The notes under the pieces were generated by a model. The model saw nothing but the letters and a program-made list of their open reading frames with translations, did not search any database and was not told the DNA's origin. Below are positions 7,451 to 16,292 of a stretch of 64,000 bases of DNA, piece after piece. Origin of the DNA: Halovulum dunhuangense. Its GTDB lineage: Bacteria > Pseudomonadota > Alphaproteobacteria > Rhodobacterales > Rhodobacteraceae. A program made the translations under genes and the position numbers. The DNA lies in the NCBI RefSeq assembly GCF_013093415.1, contig NZ_JABFBC010000001.1, positions 2,134,516-2,198,515 on the forward strand, read 5' to 3'. Position 1 is the first letter of the stretch, and each line of letters begins with the position of its first letter.

Positions 7451-9640
7451 ATGCACAGCCCCCTTCCCCTGACCCGCGACCTGGTTCTCGTGGGTGGCGG
7501 TCATGCCCATGCGCTGGTGCTGCGCCGCTGGGGCATGGCACGGGTGCCCGGTGTGCGGCTGACGGTGGTGAACCCGGACCCGACCGCGCCCTATACCGGG
7601 ATGCTTCCGGGCCATGTCGCGGGCCACTACCCGCGCGCGGCGCTGGAAATCGACATCGTGAAGCTGACTCGCTTCGCGGGGGGGCGGCTGATCCTCGACC
7701 GCGCCACGGGCATCGACCGCGACGCGCGGCGCGTGCATCTCGCGGGGCGCCCGCCCATCCGATATGACGTGCTGTCGCTCGATATCGGCATCACCTCGGA
7801 CATGCCGGGGCTGAAGGGTTTTGCCGAACACGGGGTCGCGGCCAAGCCGCTGCAACGCTTCGCCGACCGCTGGGCCGCCTTCCAGCAAAAGGTCGGGGCG
7901 GGCAGGCTTGCCCCGCGCATCGCGGTGATCGGCGGCGGCGTGGCGGGGGCCGAGCTTGCGATGGCGATGGCGCACCGGCTGAAGACCCTCGGCCATGCCG
8001 CGCAGGTGACGGTGCTGGAGGCCGGCGACACCCCGCTGCGCGGCGTGGGCCCGCGCGCGGCATCCCGCGTGCTGGGCCGGCTGAAGGACATGGGCATCAC
8101 CCTGCGCCCTGGCGCCCTGGCCGTCGAGGTGACGGCCGACGGCGTCATCCTGGAGAACGGCGAGACGATCCCAGCCGCACTTGTCGTCGGCGCGGCTGGC
8201 GCCCGGCCCCATGACTGGCTGGCGGACACCGGCCTCGAATTGCACGAGGGCTACATAAGCGTGGGCGCGACCCTGCGCAGCCTGTCGGACCCCACGATCC
8301 ATGCCGCGGGCGATTGCGCGCATCTCTCGCATGCCCCGCGCCCCAAGGCCGGCGTCTACGCGGTGCGCGCGGCGCCGGTGCTGCATCACAACCTGCTGGC
8401 CGACCTGACCGGGCGCCAGCGCCGCGAATTCCACCCCCAACGCGATTTCCTGCGGCTGATCTCGCTGGGTGGCAAGGATGCCGTGGCCGACCGCTCGGGG
8501 CTGAGCGTCGCGGGCCCGGCGATCTGGCGGCTCAAGGACCGGATCGACCGCGCCTTCATGCGCAAGCTGGACGATCTGCCAGCGATGCGGCGCCCGCCCC
8601 TGCCGAAGCTGGTCGCAAGGGGCGTGCGCAAGGAACTCGCGGCCGATCAGGCCCCCTGCGCGGGCTGCGGTGCCAAGGTGGGCGGGGCGCAGATCTCGGC
8701 GGTGCTGGCGGCCCTGCCACATCGCACGCGCACCGATATCGAGACCGGCGCCGGCGACGATGCCGCCGTGCTGCGCTTCGGCGACACGCGGGCGGTGCTG
8801 TCCACCGACCATCTGCGCGCCTTTACCGAGGATCCCTGGATCATGGGGCGCGTCGCCGCGATCCACGCGCTGGGCGATGTCTGGGCGATGGGGGCAGCGC
8901 CTCAGGCCGCGCTGGCAACGCTGGTGCTGCCGCACATGCGCGAGGGCATGCAGGCCGCGACCCTGGCCGAGATCATGGACGCCGCGACCCATGTCTTCAC
9001 CGCTGCCGGGGCAGAGATCGTGGGCGGGCACACGACGCTCGGGGCGGAACTGACCGTAGGCTTCACCGTAACCGGCATAGCGCCCGCGCGGCCGATCCTG
9101 TTGTCGGGCGCGCGCCCCGGCGACCGGCTGATCCTGACCAAGCCGATCGGCACCGGCACGATCCTTGCCGGCGACATGATGCTCAAGGCGCAGGGGCCGG
9201 ACGTTGCCGCCGCCTGGGCATCGATGTGCCGCCCGCAGGGGGACGCCGCGGCGATCCTGAAGGACGCGCATGCGATGACCGACGTGACCGGCTTCGGGCT
9301 TGCGGGGCACCTGCTGGCGATGCTGGACGCGTCCGGGGTGGCCGCGCGCCTGGACCTTGGGGCCGTGCCGGTGCTGCCGGGGGCCGAGGCGCTGGCGGCG
9401 AAGGGGGTCCGCTCGACGCTCTATCCCGCCAACGCGGCGGCGGCCTCGCGGATGTTCTGGACCGAGGGGCCGAAGGCGGCGCTGCTGTTCGATCCGCAGA
9501 CGGCGGGCGGGCTGCTGGCGGCGGTGCCCGCCGACAGGGCCGCGGATATCCTGGGACAGCTGGTCGAGGCGGGCTACGAGGCCGCCCGGATCGGCGAGAT
9601 CGTCGAAGGCGCCCCGTTCCTTGATGTGACGGGGGCCTGA
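7451..9640 (+). CDS. selD: Fused FAD-dependent oxidoreductase / selenide, water dikinase
   Basis: A 729-aa two-domain protein. Residues 1 to about 375 form an NDH-2-like pyridine nucleotide-disulfide oxidoreductase with two dinucleotide folds (LVGGGHAHALVLRRWG near 13-28; AVIGGGVAGAELAMAMA near 157-173) and an AAGDCAH flavin motif. Residues about 395-729 are SelD, which makes selenophosphate from selenide and ATP. The catalytic Cys/Lys motif is CAGCGAK (Cys403, Cys406, Lys409), followed by DDAAVL and GGHTTLGAE. Such fusions are known; the oxidoreductase may deliver reduced selenium. selU lies convergently 4 bases after the stop, so selenophosphate is probably used for tRNA 2-selenouridine. 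Confidence 0.93.
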   Translation: MHSPLPLTRDLVLVGGGHAHALVLRRWGMARVPGVRLTVVNPDPTAPYTGMLPGHVAGHYPRAALEIDIVKLTRFAGGRLILDRATGIDRDARRVHLAGRPPIRYDVLSLDIGITSDMPGLKGFAEHGVAAKPLQRFADRWAAFQQKVGAGRLAPRIAVIGGGVAGAELAMAMAHRLKTLGHAAQVTVLEAGDTPLRGVGPRAASRVLGRLKDMGITLRPGALAVEVTADGVILENGETIPAALVVGAAGARPHDWLADTGLELHEGYISVGATLRSLSDPTIHAAGDCAHLSHAPRPKAGVYAVRAAPVLHHNLLADLTGRQRREFHPQRDFLRLISLGGKDAVADRSGLSVAGPAIWRLKDRIDRAFMRKLDDLPAMRRPPLPKLVARGVRKELAADQAPCAGCGAKVGGAQISAVLAALPHRTRTDIETGAGDDAAVLRFGDTRAVLSTDHLRAFTEDPWIMGRVAAIHALGDVWAMGAAPQAALATLVLPHMREGMQAATLAEIMDAATHVFTAAGAEIVGGHTTLGAELTVGFTVTGIAPARPILLSGARPGDRLILTKPIGTGTILAGDMMLKAQGPDVAAAWASMCRPQGDAAAILKDAHAMTDVTGFGLAGHLLAMLDASGVAARLDLGAVPVLPGAEALAAKGVRSTLYPANAAAASRMFWTEGPKAALLFDPQTAGGLLAAVPADRAADILGQLVEAGYEAARIGEIVEGAPFLDVTGA

Positions 9641-9644
9641 TCCC

Positions 9645-10706
9645 TCAGCGCGGGACCGCTGCCACTTCTGGCAGCGCCGCCTCGATCCGGTCGAGTGCCG
9701 CGTCCATCGCGCCCTCGGCCAGGCTGTCGAGCGCCACATCCACCCCGGGACCGCCGCGGGCGCGCGATTTCGTGTAGCGCGGGTCGTAGTGTTCGACGAC
9801 CAGCGCCTCGGCCAGCGCGCCGAACTGCCCCGATGCGGCCAGCGCCTGCCAGTGATCGACCTTCTCGGTGCCCTGGATCGGGCGAAGTGCCGCGAGCACG
9901 GGCATCAGCGCCGCCGGATCCGCGATCAGATCGGCATAGGCCCGCAGAAGATAGGCGACCCGCTCGGGCACCGGGGCCGACAGGCGGATCCGCGGCGCCG
10001 CGCGCATCGCCGACCACAGGCTGGGCGGGATCTGCACCTCGCCGATCTTGCTCGACTCGGCCTCCATCACCACGGGGCGGCCTGGGTCCATCCCCGCCAG
10101 CACCATCGCAAGCCGCCCCTCGAACGCCTTCTGCGAGGGCTGGCCTCCCGGCATCGCGCCGAAGACCGAGCCGCGATGCGCGGCAAGTCGTTCCAGGTCC
10201 ACCACCTGGTGGCCGCGGGTCCGAAGCCCCTCGAGGAGTTCGGTCTTGGCGGTGCCGGTATTCCCGTCGAGCAGGATGACCAGGTGCGGCAGCGCCGCGT
10301 CATGCATCGCCTCCGCCACCAGCCGCCGGTAGCTGCGATAGCCCCCCTCCAGCACCGTGACGCGCCAGCCCACCTGCCGCAGGATGGTCGCGAACGACCC
10401 GGACCGCTGCCCGCCGCGCCAGCAATAGACCAGCGGATGCCAGCCGCCCGACTTGTCGGCCAGCGGCCCCTCCAGGTGGGTGGCGGCGTTGCGCGCGACC
10501 AGCGCCGCGCCGATCTTGCGCGCCTCGAACCGGTCGACGCGGGTGTAGGTGGTGCCGACGCGCGCCCGCTCCTCGTCGTTCAGCACCGGAAGGCTGATGG
10601 CGCCAGGCAGGTGATCCTCGGCGTATTCCGCGGGCGCGCGCACGTCGATGATGTCGTCGAACGCGTGCGCGGCCAGGTCATCGAGAGAGGTCAGCGTCAG
10701 GATCAT
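9645..10706 (-). CDS. selU: tRNA 2-selenouridine synthase
   Basis: SelU (MnmH/YbbB), which replaces sulfur in 2-thiouridine at the wobble position of certain tRNAs with selenium from selenophosphate. The 353-aa protein has an N-terminal rhodanese domain (DVRAPAEYAEDHLPGAISLP, residues 21-40) with the catalytic cysteine in YCWRGGQRSGS (Cys95). A P-loop domain follows with GNTGTAKT (148-155). It converges with selD 4 bases away. No selA, selB or tRNA-Sec lies in the window, so the local selenium use appears to be tRNA modification. Confidence 0.94.
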   Translation of the reverse strand: MILTLTSLDDLAAHAFDDIIDVRAPAEYAEDHLPGAISLPVLNDEERARVGTTYTRVDRFEARKIGAALVARNAATHLEGPLADKSGGWHPLVYCWRGGQRSGSFATILRQVGWRVTVLEGGYRSYRRLVAEAMHDAALPHLVILLDGNTGTAKTELLEGLRTRGHQVVDLERLAAHRGSVFGAMPGGQPSQKAFEGRLAMVLAGMDPGRPVVMEAESSKIGEVQIPPSLWSAMRAAPRIRLSAPVPERVAYLLRAYADLIADPAALMPVLAALRPIQGTEKVDHWQALAASGQFGALAEALVVEHYDPRYTKSRARGGPGVDVALDSLAEGAMDAALDRIEAALPEVAAVPR

Positions 10707-10747
10707 GCGCGCTTCTAGCCTGCCGCCCGACCCGCCTCAAGCCGGCT

Positions 10748-11488
10748 TCAGTTGTTGTAGAGGAAGGCCAGCGTCAGAACGATCCCCATGACCGAGATCA
10801 GCACCTTCAGCGGGAAGGGCGGGATCAGCTTCAGAAGCAGCGCACCGGCATAGCCGCCGACGATGCCGCCCGCCGCAACCAGCACCGCCGCACGCCAGTC
10901 CACCAGCCCCGACAGGGTCAGCGGCAGGACGGCCGTGGTAGAGGCGACGGTGGCAAGCAGGTTCTTGTGGGCGTTCGCCGCCCTGATGTCGGTCATGCCC
11001 GACACCAGCAGCGCCGCGACCAGCATGAAACCCACGCCAGCCCCGAAAAAGCCGCCATAAGCGCCGCAGACGAACAGCAGCACCAGCCCCGGCAACGCGC
11101 CCGCCACCGGAAGGCTGCGCACCCAGCGGCCGAGGCGTTCGCCGAACAGGATCGTGCCGACGGCAATGGCCAGGAAGAACGGCACCAGCGAGACGAAGAC
11201 CTGCTCGCCCACGCTGATCAGCGCATAGACGCCCAGAAGCGCCCCCACGATGACCATGGCCATGTGGCCCAAGAGGATCTTGCGGTCGCGCGGCAGGCTG
11301 GCGCGCTGGACCCAGACCGCCGGCATCTGCGCGGGCCAGAGCGCCACGATCGACGTCGCGTTCGCCGCCACCGGCGGAAGGCCAGCCGCCAGAAGCATCG
11401 GGAACACGAACAGCTTCGCGCCGCCCGCGGCGGTGTTCACGGCGCCACCCACGACGCCGGCCAGAAGGAATGTCAGGATTTCTGTCAT
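10748..11488 (-). CDS. TauE/SafE family sulfite/anion exporter-type permease
   Basis: Membrane protein of 246 aa in the TauE/SafE (DUF81) family, whose members export sulfite, sulfoacetate or other small anions. It starts MTEILTFLLAGVVGGAVNTA and carries the family's characteristic glycine-rich repeats, VGGAVNTAAGG at residues 12-22 and CGAYGGFFGAGVGF in the middle, with about seven to eight spans. An in-frame extension to 11728 is hydrophilic and lacks a ribosome site, so the shorter start is preferred. The divergent neighbour is a flavoprotein. The substrate is not evident. Confidence 0.85.
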   Translation of the reverse strand: MTEILTFLLAGVVGGAVNTAAGGAKLFVFPMLLAAGLPPVAANATSIVALWPAQMPAVWVQRASLPRDRKILLGHMAMVIVGALLGVYALISVGEQVFVSLVPFFLAIAVGTILFGERLGRWVRSLPVAGALPGLVLLFVCGAYGGFFGAGVGFMLVAALLVSGMTDIRAANAHKNLLATVASTTAVLPLTLSGLVDWRAAVLVAAGGIVGGYAGALLLKLIPPFPLKVLISVMGIVLTLAFLYNN

Positions 11489-11709
11489 CTCGCCACCGGA
11501 GCGGACATTGCCCCGCCCCCGGTCGCCCGAGGGTGTCGCCGCCTGCCCGATCCGTCCTTTCTTGCTCTTGCGGCCCGCTCTCCCCGGACCGTGGCTGCGG
11601 GCTATACGAGGCGCGGGCGGCCTGCAAGGGCACAGCCGTGGAAAGCCGCGCCTGTTGCCACATATGCACCGGCTGCACGAAAGACACGCACGAGCGGAAG
11701 GCGGACAGC

Positions 11710-12642
11710 ATGGATCAGGCAGGGCCACGGGTGGCGATCATCGGCGCGGGGATTGCGGGGCTGTCCTGCGCGGCACGGTTGCGCGCGGCGGGGATCTGGC
11801 CGGTCGTGTTCGAGAAAAGCCGCGGCATCGGCGGGCGCACCGCCACGCGCCGGGCCCAGGCGCTGCGCTTCGATCACGGCGCGCAATACGTCACCGCCAA
11901 GGGGCCGGGCTTCGCCATGTATCTCGGCCGGGCGATCACCGCCGGGCACGCCTCGCGCTGGGGGGCGCCGGCGCTTGGCCGCCATGTCGGCCTGCCGGGG
12001 ATGAGCGGGCTCGCGCAGCCCCTGGCGGACGGGGTGGAGATCCGGTTCGGAACCGAGATCCGGGCCGCCCGGCATGGCCCCGACGGCTGGACCCTGTCCA
12101 CGGACGACGGGCCGCTCGCGGATCGCTTCGACCGGCTTGTCTGCACCTGCCCCGCACCGCAGGCGCTGCGCCTGTTCCCCGACCTGGGCGGGGCGCTGGC
12201 GCATGTGGAAATGGCGCCCTGCTGGGCGCTGATGCTGGCGCTCGACACCCCGATGCCCCATCTGCCCGATGCGGAGAAGCTGTCCGAGGGCCCGCTGTCC
12301 TTCGTAGCGCGCAACGCGTCCAAGCCCGCGCGGGATCCAGGGCCCGAGACCTGGGTGATCCATGCCAGCCCCGACTGGAGCCGGGCGCATCTTGAGCTGG
12401 AGAAGGAGACGGTGCGCGACCTGCTGGCCCAGGCCTTCGCCGCCCATGCGGGGCAGGCCCCGGCAATCGCCCATGCCACGGCGCATCGCTGGCGTTTCGC
12501 GATGGTCACGCGGCCCCTGGGACAGCCATTCCTTTCGGCGCGGGACGGCCACCTGCTGCTGGGCGGCGACTGGGCGCTGGGGCCCCGGGTCGAGGCCGCC
12601 TTCGACAGCGGCCACGCCATGGCCAAGGCGCTGATCGGCTGA
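11710..12642 (+). CDS. Renalase-like FAD-dependent oxidoreductase
   Basis: Flavoprotein of 310 aa resembling the bacterial renalase/amine-oxidase-like family. The FAD-binding dinucleotide fold (VAIIGAGIAGLSCAARLRAA, residues 8-27) is followed by EKSRGIGGRTATRR, RFDHGAQYV and a C-terminal LLLGGDWALGPRVEAAFDSG that closes the FAD site. Bacterial renalases oxidise misreduced dihydro-NAD(P) isomers; whether this one does so is inference. A perfect 10-bp hairpin follows immediately and probably ends transcription from both sides. Confidence 0.78.
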   Translation: MDQAGPRVAIIGAGIAGLSCAARLRAAGIWPVVFEKSRGIGGRTATRRAQALRFDHGAQYVTAKGPGFAMYLGRAITAGHASRWGAPALGRHVGLPGMSGLAQPLADGVEIRFGTEIRAARHGPDGWTLSTDDGPLADRFDRLVCTCPAPQALRLFPDLGGALAHVEMAPCWALMLALDTPMPHLPDAEKLSEGPLSFVARNASKPARDPGPETWVIHASPDWSRAHLELEKETVRDLLAQAFAAHAGQAPAIAHATAHRWRFAMVTRPLGQPFLSARDGHLLLGGDWALGPRVEAAFDSGHAMAKALIG

Positions 12643-12647
12643 AGGAA

Positions 12648-12672
12648 CCGGCCCCGCGCGCTGCGGGGCCGG
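12648..12672. terminator. Bidirectional hairpin between flavoprotein and panE-like genes
   Basis: Perfect inverted repeat with arms CCGGCCCCGC and GCGGGGCCGG around a 5-base loop. It sits in the 38-base gap between two convergent genes, where it can stop transcription from either direction. There is no long T tract. Confidence 0.6.
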
Positions 12673-12680
12673 CAATGTCG

Positions 12681-13661
12681 TCAGCCGTCGTAGCAGCCCG
12701 CGACCCGCGCGCGGGCGCTGACCAGCGCCAGCACCGTGTCGATGGTGGGCGTCGGGACATCGACGATCCGGCCGAGTTCCGCCACCGCCGTCACCAGCGC
12801 GTCGATCTCCATCGGGCGGCCCCGTTCCAGATCCTGCAACATCGAGGTCTTGTGCGCGCCGACCGCCGCGGCCCCGTCGATGCGCTTGTCCACGTCGATG
12901 GCAAAGCGCGCGCCCAGCCGTTCGGCGAGCGTCTGCGCCTCGACCATCATGGCACGCGCGACCGCCCGCAGGTCCGGCCGGGTGGCCAGCACGTCCAGCG
13001 TCTCGCCGGTGAGCGCGCTCATCGGGTTGAAGGCCAGGTTGCCCCAGAGCTTGATCCAGATCTCGTCGCGGATGCGCGGGCGGATCGGCGCCTTGAAGCC
13101 CGCCGCCCGCAATGCCTCGGACAGCGCCGCCGCACGTTCGGATTTCGAGCCGTCCGGCTCTCCCAGCGTGAAGCGGTCGCCGTCGATCAGGCGCACGACG
13201 CCCGGCTCGTCCACCTCGGCGGCCGGGTAGACCACGCAGCCAAGCGCCTTTTCCGGCGGAAGCCCCCGGCTGACCACGCCGCCGGGATCGACCGCCTCGA
13301 CCCGGCGCCCGGCCCATTCCCCCTCGAGCCCGTGGAAATACCAGTAGGGCACGCCGTTCATGCCCGTCACGATGGTGGTGTCGGGCCCGATCAGCGGCGC
13401 GATCCTGTCCACCACCGGCGGGACCGAATGGGCCTTGAGCGTGATGATGACGTAATCCTGCGGACCCAGATCGGCGGCGTTGTCGGACGCCTTGATCCGC
13501 GCCACCTCTTCCTGCCCGTCGGCCAGCAGCTTCAGGCCGTTCTCGCGGATGGCGGCCAGATGCGGGCCGCGCGCCACCACCGACACGTCATGCCCGGTAT
13601 TGGCCAGCCTCACCGCCATGTAACCGCCGATGGCGCCGGCCCCGAAAACACAGATCCTCAT
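12681..13661 (-). CDS. Ketopantoate reductase-family dehydrogenase (PanE-like)
   Basis: A 326-aa NADPH-dependent 2-dehydropantoate 2-reductase family protein. It begins with the Rossmann motif MRICVFGAGAIGGYMAVRLA, contains TGMNGVPYW and has the C-terminal helical domain with KLWGNLAFNPMSALTGETL, where the catalytic Lys is expected. PanE-family enzymes reduce ketopantoate, but paralogues act on other 2-oxo acids. Here the gene overlaps the end of an acyl-CoA ligase by 4 bases (ATGA) in an operon headed by a FadR-type regulator. A catabolic 2-oxo-acid role is therefore as likely as vitamin B5 synthesis. Confidence 0.85.
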   Translation of the reverse strand: MRICVFGAGAIGGYMAVRLANTGHDVSVVARGPHLAAIRENGLKLLADGQEEVARIKASDNAADLGPQDYVIITLKAHSVPPVVDRIAPLIGPDTTIVTGMNGVPYWYFHGLEGEWAGRRVEAVDPGGVVSRGLPPEKALGCVVYPAAEVDEPGVVRLIDGDRFTLGEPDGSKSERAAALSEALRAAGFKAPIRPRIRDEIWIKLWGNLAFNPMSALTGETLDVLATRPDLRAVARAMMVEAQTLAERLGARFAIDVDKRIDGAAAVGAHKTSMLQDLERGRPMEIDALVTAVAELGRIVDVPTPTIDTVLALVSARARVAGCYDG

Positions 13662-15181
13662 GCCGTCAGCCCCAGTTTCTCGGCCAGGCCGATGCGTTGC
13701 AACTTGCCGGTGGCCCCTTTCGGAATTTCGTCGAGGATCAGCACCTTGCGCGGCACCTTGAACGCGGCAAGCGAACGGCCGGCGAAGTCGCGGATCTCGC
13801 GCTCGTCCGCCGACATGCCCTCGCGCAGCACGATCGCGGCGGCCACCTCCTCGCCCAGCTTGTCATGCGGCATGGCAAAGGTGACGACCTGCGCCACGGC
13901 CGGATGCTCCATCAGCACGTCATCCACCTCGCGCGGGGAGACCTTTTCGCCGCCGCGGTTGATGATCTCCTTCAGCCGCCCGCGGATCGACAGGTAGCCG
14001 TCCGCGTCCAGCTCGCCCTGGTCGCCGGTGCGGAACCAGCCATCGGTCCAGTTCTCGGCATTGGCCTTGGGGTTGTTCTGGTAGCCAGGCGTCACGTTCT
14101 CGCCGCGAATGACGATCTCGCCCACATGGCCCCGCGGCAGGATGCTGCCATCCTCGCCCATGATGCCGACCTCGGGGCCCGCGGCCACGCCCACGGTGCC
14201 GGGCTTGCGCTGGCCGGGGGGCAGCAGGTTCGACGCCATCTGGTGCGCGGCCTCGGTCATGCCGTAAGCCTCGATCACCGGGCAGCGGAAGGTTTCCTCC
14301 AGCGCGGTGAAGACCGGCACCGGCAACGAGGCCGAGGACGAGCGCACGAAGCGCAGGTTTGCCGCCCTGACCGCCTCTTCGTTGCGCGGGGCGCGCGACA
14401 GGATCGCCTGGTGCATGGTCGGCACGGCGGTGTACCAGCTGGGCCGCACCTCCGTAAGCCAGCCGAAGAACTTCAGCGCGTCGAAGCCGGGCGTGCAGGT
14501 GATCGCAGCCCCTGCATGGACCGAGGACAGCACCGCCGCGATCAGCCCGTGGATGTGGAAAAGCGGCATCACGTTCAGGCAGCGGTCGGCGGGCGTCAGC
14601 GCCAGCGTCGCGGCGATGTTGCGGGCCGAGGCGCAGATATTGGCGCTGGTCAGCGGCACGATCTTGGGCCGCGAGGTGGTGCCCGACGTGTGCAGCACCA
14701 GCGCCACGTCCCCCTCGGCGTTGCCCTGCGCGTCCGCCTCGGGAAGTGCGTCGCCGCCCGGATCGGCCAGGGTGAAATCGCCGGCCGCGGCACCTGCGAC
14801 CACCTCGACCATGCGCACGCCAAGCGCCTCGGCCGCGGCTCGGGCGGGCGTGTCCACGCCGCGCATGACGATCAGGAGCTTCGCGTCCAGATCCTCCATG
14901 TAAAAGCGGAACTCGTCCTGCGTGTAGGCGGGGTTCAGCGGGGCGGCCGTCGCCTGGGTCGCCACGGCCATGAAGCAGGATGCCATCTCGGGCCCGTTCG
15001 GCAGCACGATAGCCACAGCCTTGCCCGGGCCCACGCCCGCGCCCGCAAGCTGGCGCGCTGTCCGGTCGGCCAGCGCGGCAAGCCCCGCATAATCGAGATC
15101 GCTGCGGCCGGGCGCGCCGAGCACGGGGCCGGCATGCCGCGCCAGAAGCGCGCGCACCGTCCTTGGGGCATCTGTGGTCAT
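13658..15181 (-). CDS. AMP-forming acyl-CoA ligase, AAE3/oxalyl-CoA synthetase-like
   Basis: ANL-superfamily ligase, 507 aa, activating a carboxylic acid as acyl-AMP and then acyl-CoA. Motifs include LVLHTSGTTSRPKIVPLT (A3), MPLFHIHGL, YGMTEAAHQMASN (A5), RTGDQGELDADGYLSIRGR (A7/A8) and KGATGKLQR with the C-terminal catalytic Lys. The exact wording of these segments (TSRPK, WYTAVPTMHQAIL, EAYGMTEAAHQM) matches the plant/yeast oxalyl-CoA synthetase AAE3 group as I remember it, so oxalate is a candidate substrate. GGAGGATCC precedes the start. Its start overlaps the regulator's stop by 4 bases and its stop overlaps the panE-like start. Confidence 0.85.
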   Translation of the reverse strand: MTTDAPRTVRALLARHAGPVLGAPGRSDLDYAGLAALADRTARQLAGAGVGPGKAVAIVLPNGPEMASCFMAVATQATAAPLNPAYTQDEFRFYMEDLDAKLLIVMRGVDTPARAAAEALGVRMVEVVAGAAAGDFTLADPGGDALPEADAQGNAEGDVALVLHTSGTTSRPKIVPLTSANICASARNIAATLALTPADRCLNVMPLFHIHGLIAAVLSSVHAGAAITCTPGFDALKFFGWLTEVRPSWYTAVPTMHQAILSRAPRNEEAVRAANLRFVRSSSASLPVPVFTALEETFRCPVIEAYGMTEAAHQMASNLLPPGQRKPGTVGVAAGPEVGIMGEDGSILPRGHVGEIVIRGENVTPGYQNNPKANAENWTDGWFRTGDQGELDADGYLSIRGRLKEIINRGGEKVSPREVDDVLMEHPAVAQVVTFAMPHDKLGEEVAAAIVLREGMSADEREIRDFAGRSLAAFKVPRKVLILDEIPKGATGKLQRIGLAEKLGLTA

Positions 15182-15897
15182 GGGATCCTCCGCTGTTGTG
15201 TTGTTGGTATCGTCGAGAACTCGAATATGGCCGCATCGCCGGTCATCGCCGACTGGACCGCCGCCAGATGCGCCCGCATCGCGGCCGCGGCCCCCGGCGC
15301 GTCGCGGCGCGCGATGGCATCGACCAGGGCGCGGTGCTGGTCGGTATAGGCGCGCTGCCGCTCGGGGTTCAGCGTGCTCGAACGCAGCGCGCCCCATTCG
15401 CCCTGCCGGCGGATCACGTTCGTCGTTTCCAGCACGCCGGTCAGCAGCGGGTTGCGGCTTGCCTGCGCCAGGCGCGCGTGGAACCGGCTGTCCAGATCCT
15501 CCCACGCCTCCCAGTCGCGGGCGGCGGCGCCCTCCTCGATCAGGGCGCGCAGCCGGGCGATGTCCTGAACCGTGCCGCGAAGTGCCACCAGCGCGGCGAT
15601 GGCGGGTTCGATCATCAGGCGCAGTTCCAGGACATCGGCGGGCCCGGGCGGCGGGGTCAGGCGCAGGGTCGCCACCACCTCGCTTTCGGGCGGGACGGCT
15701 ACGAAGGTGCCCTGCCCCACATGGCGGCGGATGCGGCCCTGCCGCTCAAGCTCGGCCAACGCCTTGCGCAGCGAACTGCGGCCCACGCCCAGCCGGGCCG
15801 CCAGCGTCCGCTCGGGCGGCAGGCGTTCGCCCGGCGCCCAGTCGCCCCGGTCGAGCGCCATTTCGAGAATCGCAAGGGTGTTGTCCACGATGGTCAT
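15178..15897 (-). CDS. FadR-subfamily GntR transcriptional regulator
   Basis: GntR-family regulator of 239 aa with an N-terminal winged helix-turn-helix (RLPPERTLAARLGVGRSSLRKALAELERQGRI, roughly residues 24-55) and a C-terminal FCD ligand domain (residues 85-220, with the Asp/His metal pattern around DLDSRFHARLAQASRNPLL). It is the first gene of a three-gene unit with the acyl-CoA ligase and PanE-like reductase, joined by ATGA overlaps, and so probably controls them. A 26-bp perfect palindrome lies about 95 bases upstream and is the likely operator. Confidence 0.9.
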   Translation of the reverse strand: MTIVDNTLAILEMALDRGDWAPGERLPPERTLAARLGVGRSSLRKALAELERQGRIRRHVGQGTFVAVPPESEVVATLRLTPPPGPADVLELRLMIEPAIAALVALRGTVQDIARLRALIEEGAAARDWEAWEDLDSRFHARLAQASRNPLLTGVLETTNVIRRQGEWGALRSSTLNPERQRAYTDQHRALVDAIARRDAPGAAAAMRAHLAAVQSAMTGDAAIFEFSTIPTTQQRRIP

Positions 15898-15992
15898 GGC
15901 GGGGCCATATAGCCCAATCGGAAACCATGCAAACCAATTTGCGGCTTTGGCGCTTCACGGCGGCATTTTCCCAAGGATTCAGGCACAGATAC

Positions 15993-16021
15993 GCATACCA
16001 ATGCATGCATTGGTATGCCAA
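15993..16021. promoter_or_regulatory. Perfect 26-bp palindrome, probable FadR-type operator
   Basis: The left arm GCATACCAATGCA (15993-16005) is the exact reverse complement of the adjoining right arm (16006-16018), with no spacer. Extending 3 bases to the right also creates TTGGTATGCCAA (16010-16021), close to the TTGGT-N-ACCAA pattern bound by several FadR/LldR-type GntR regulators. A related element with CATGCAAACCAATTT lies nearby at about 15925-15940. The position in the leader of the GntR gene suggests autoregulation. Confidence 0.7.
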
Positions 16022-16066
16022 AAGGTACGGAACCGAAGGGAAATGGCCAGCCGGGGGCCTGCGGCG

Positions 16067-16261
16067 TCAGCCCTTGTCGTCGGGCCGCCAGGCGATCAGC
16101 AGCGACCAGGCGGCGAAAAGGCCCGCGGCAAGGAACAGCGCCCCCCAGGCGTTTGCCCCGCGCGAGAATTCTACCGCGGCCCAGCCAAGGCAGACCGCGA
16201 CGATCACCACCCGCCGCCAGAGCGGCCGGTAGAACGGATTGCCGGGGTCCAGGAATTTCAT
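16067..16261 (-). CDS. Small membrane protein of unknown function (64 aa)
   Basis: A 64-aa protein starting MKFLDPGNPFYRPLWRRVVI, with two hydrophobic segments at about residues 17-31 and 38-57 and a polar PDDKG tail. The start FLDPGNPFYRPLWRR resembles small conserved rhodobacterial inner-membrane proteins, but I cannot name a family. It lies downstream of the LysM gene beyond a terminator-like hairpin and before the palindrome region. Confidence 0.65.
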   Translation of the reverse strand: MKFLDPGNPFYRPLWRRVVIVAVCLGWAAVEFSRGANAWGALFLAAGLFAAWSLLIAWRPDDKG

Positions 16262-16292
16262 CGCGGGAACGATCGTTGGCCTTGCGGGAAAA

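Noticed and set aside
12681..13661. Firm call of panE for pantothenate synthesis
   Set aside because: The operon context (FadR-type regulator and acyl-CoA ligase) suggests a different 2-oxo acid, so only a family-level call is given.
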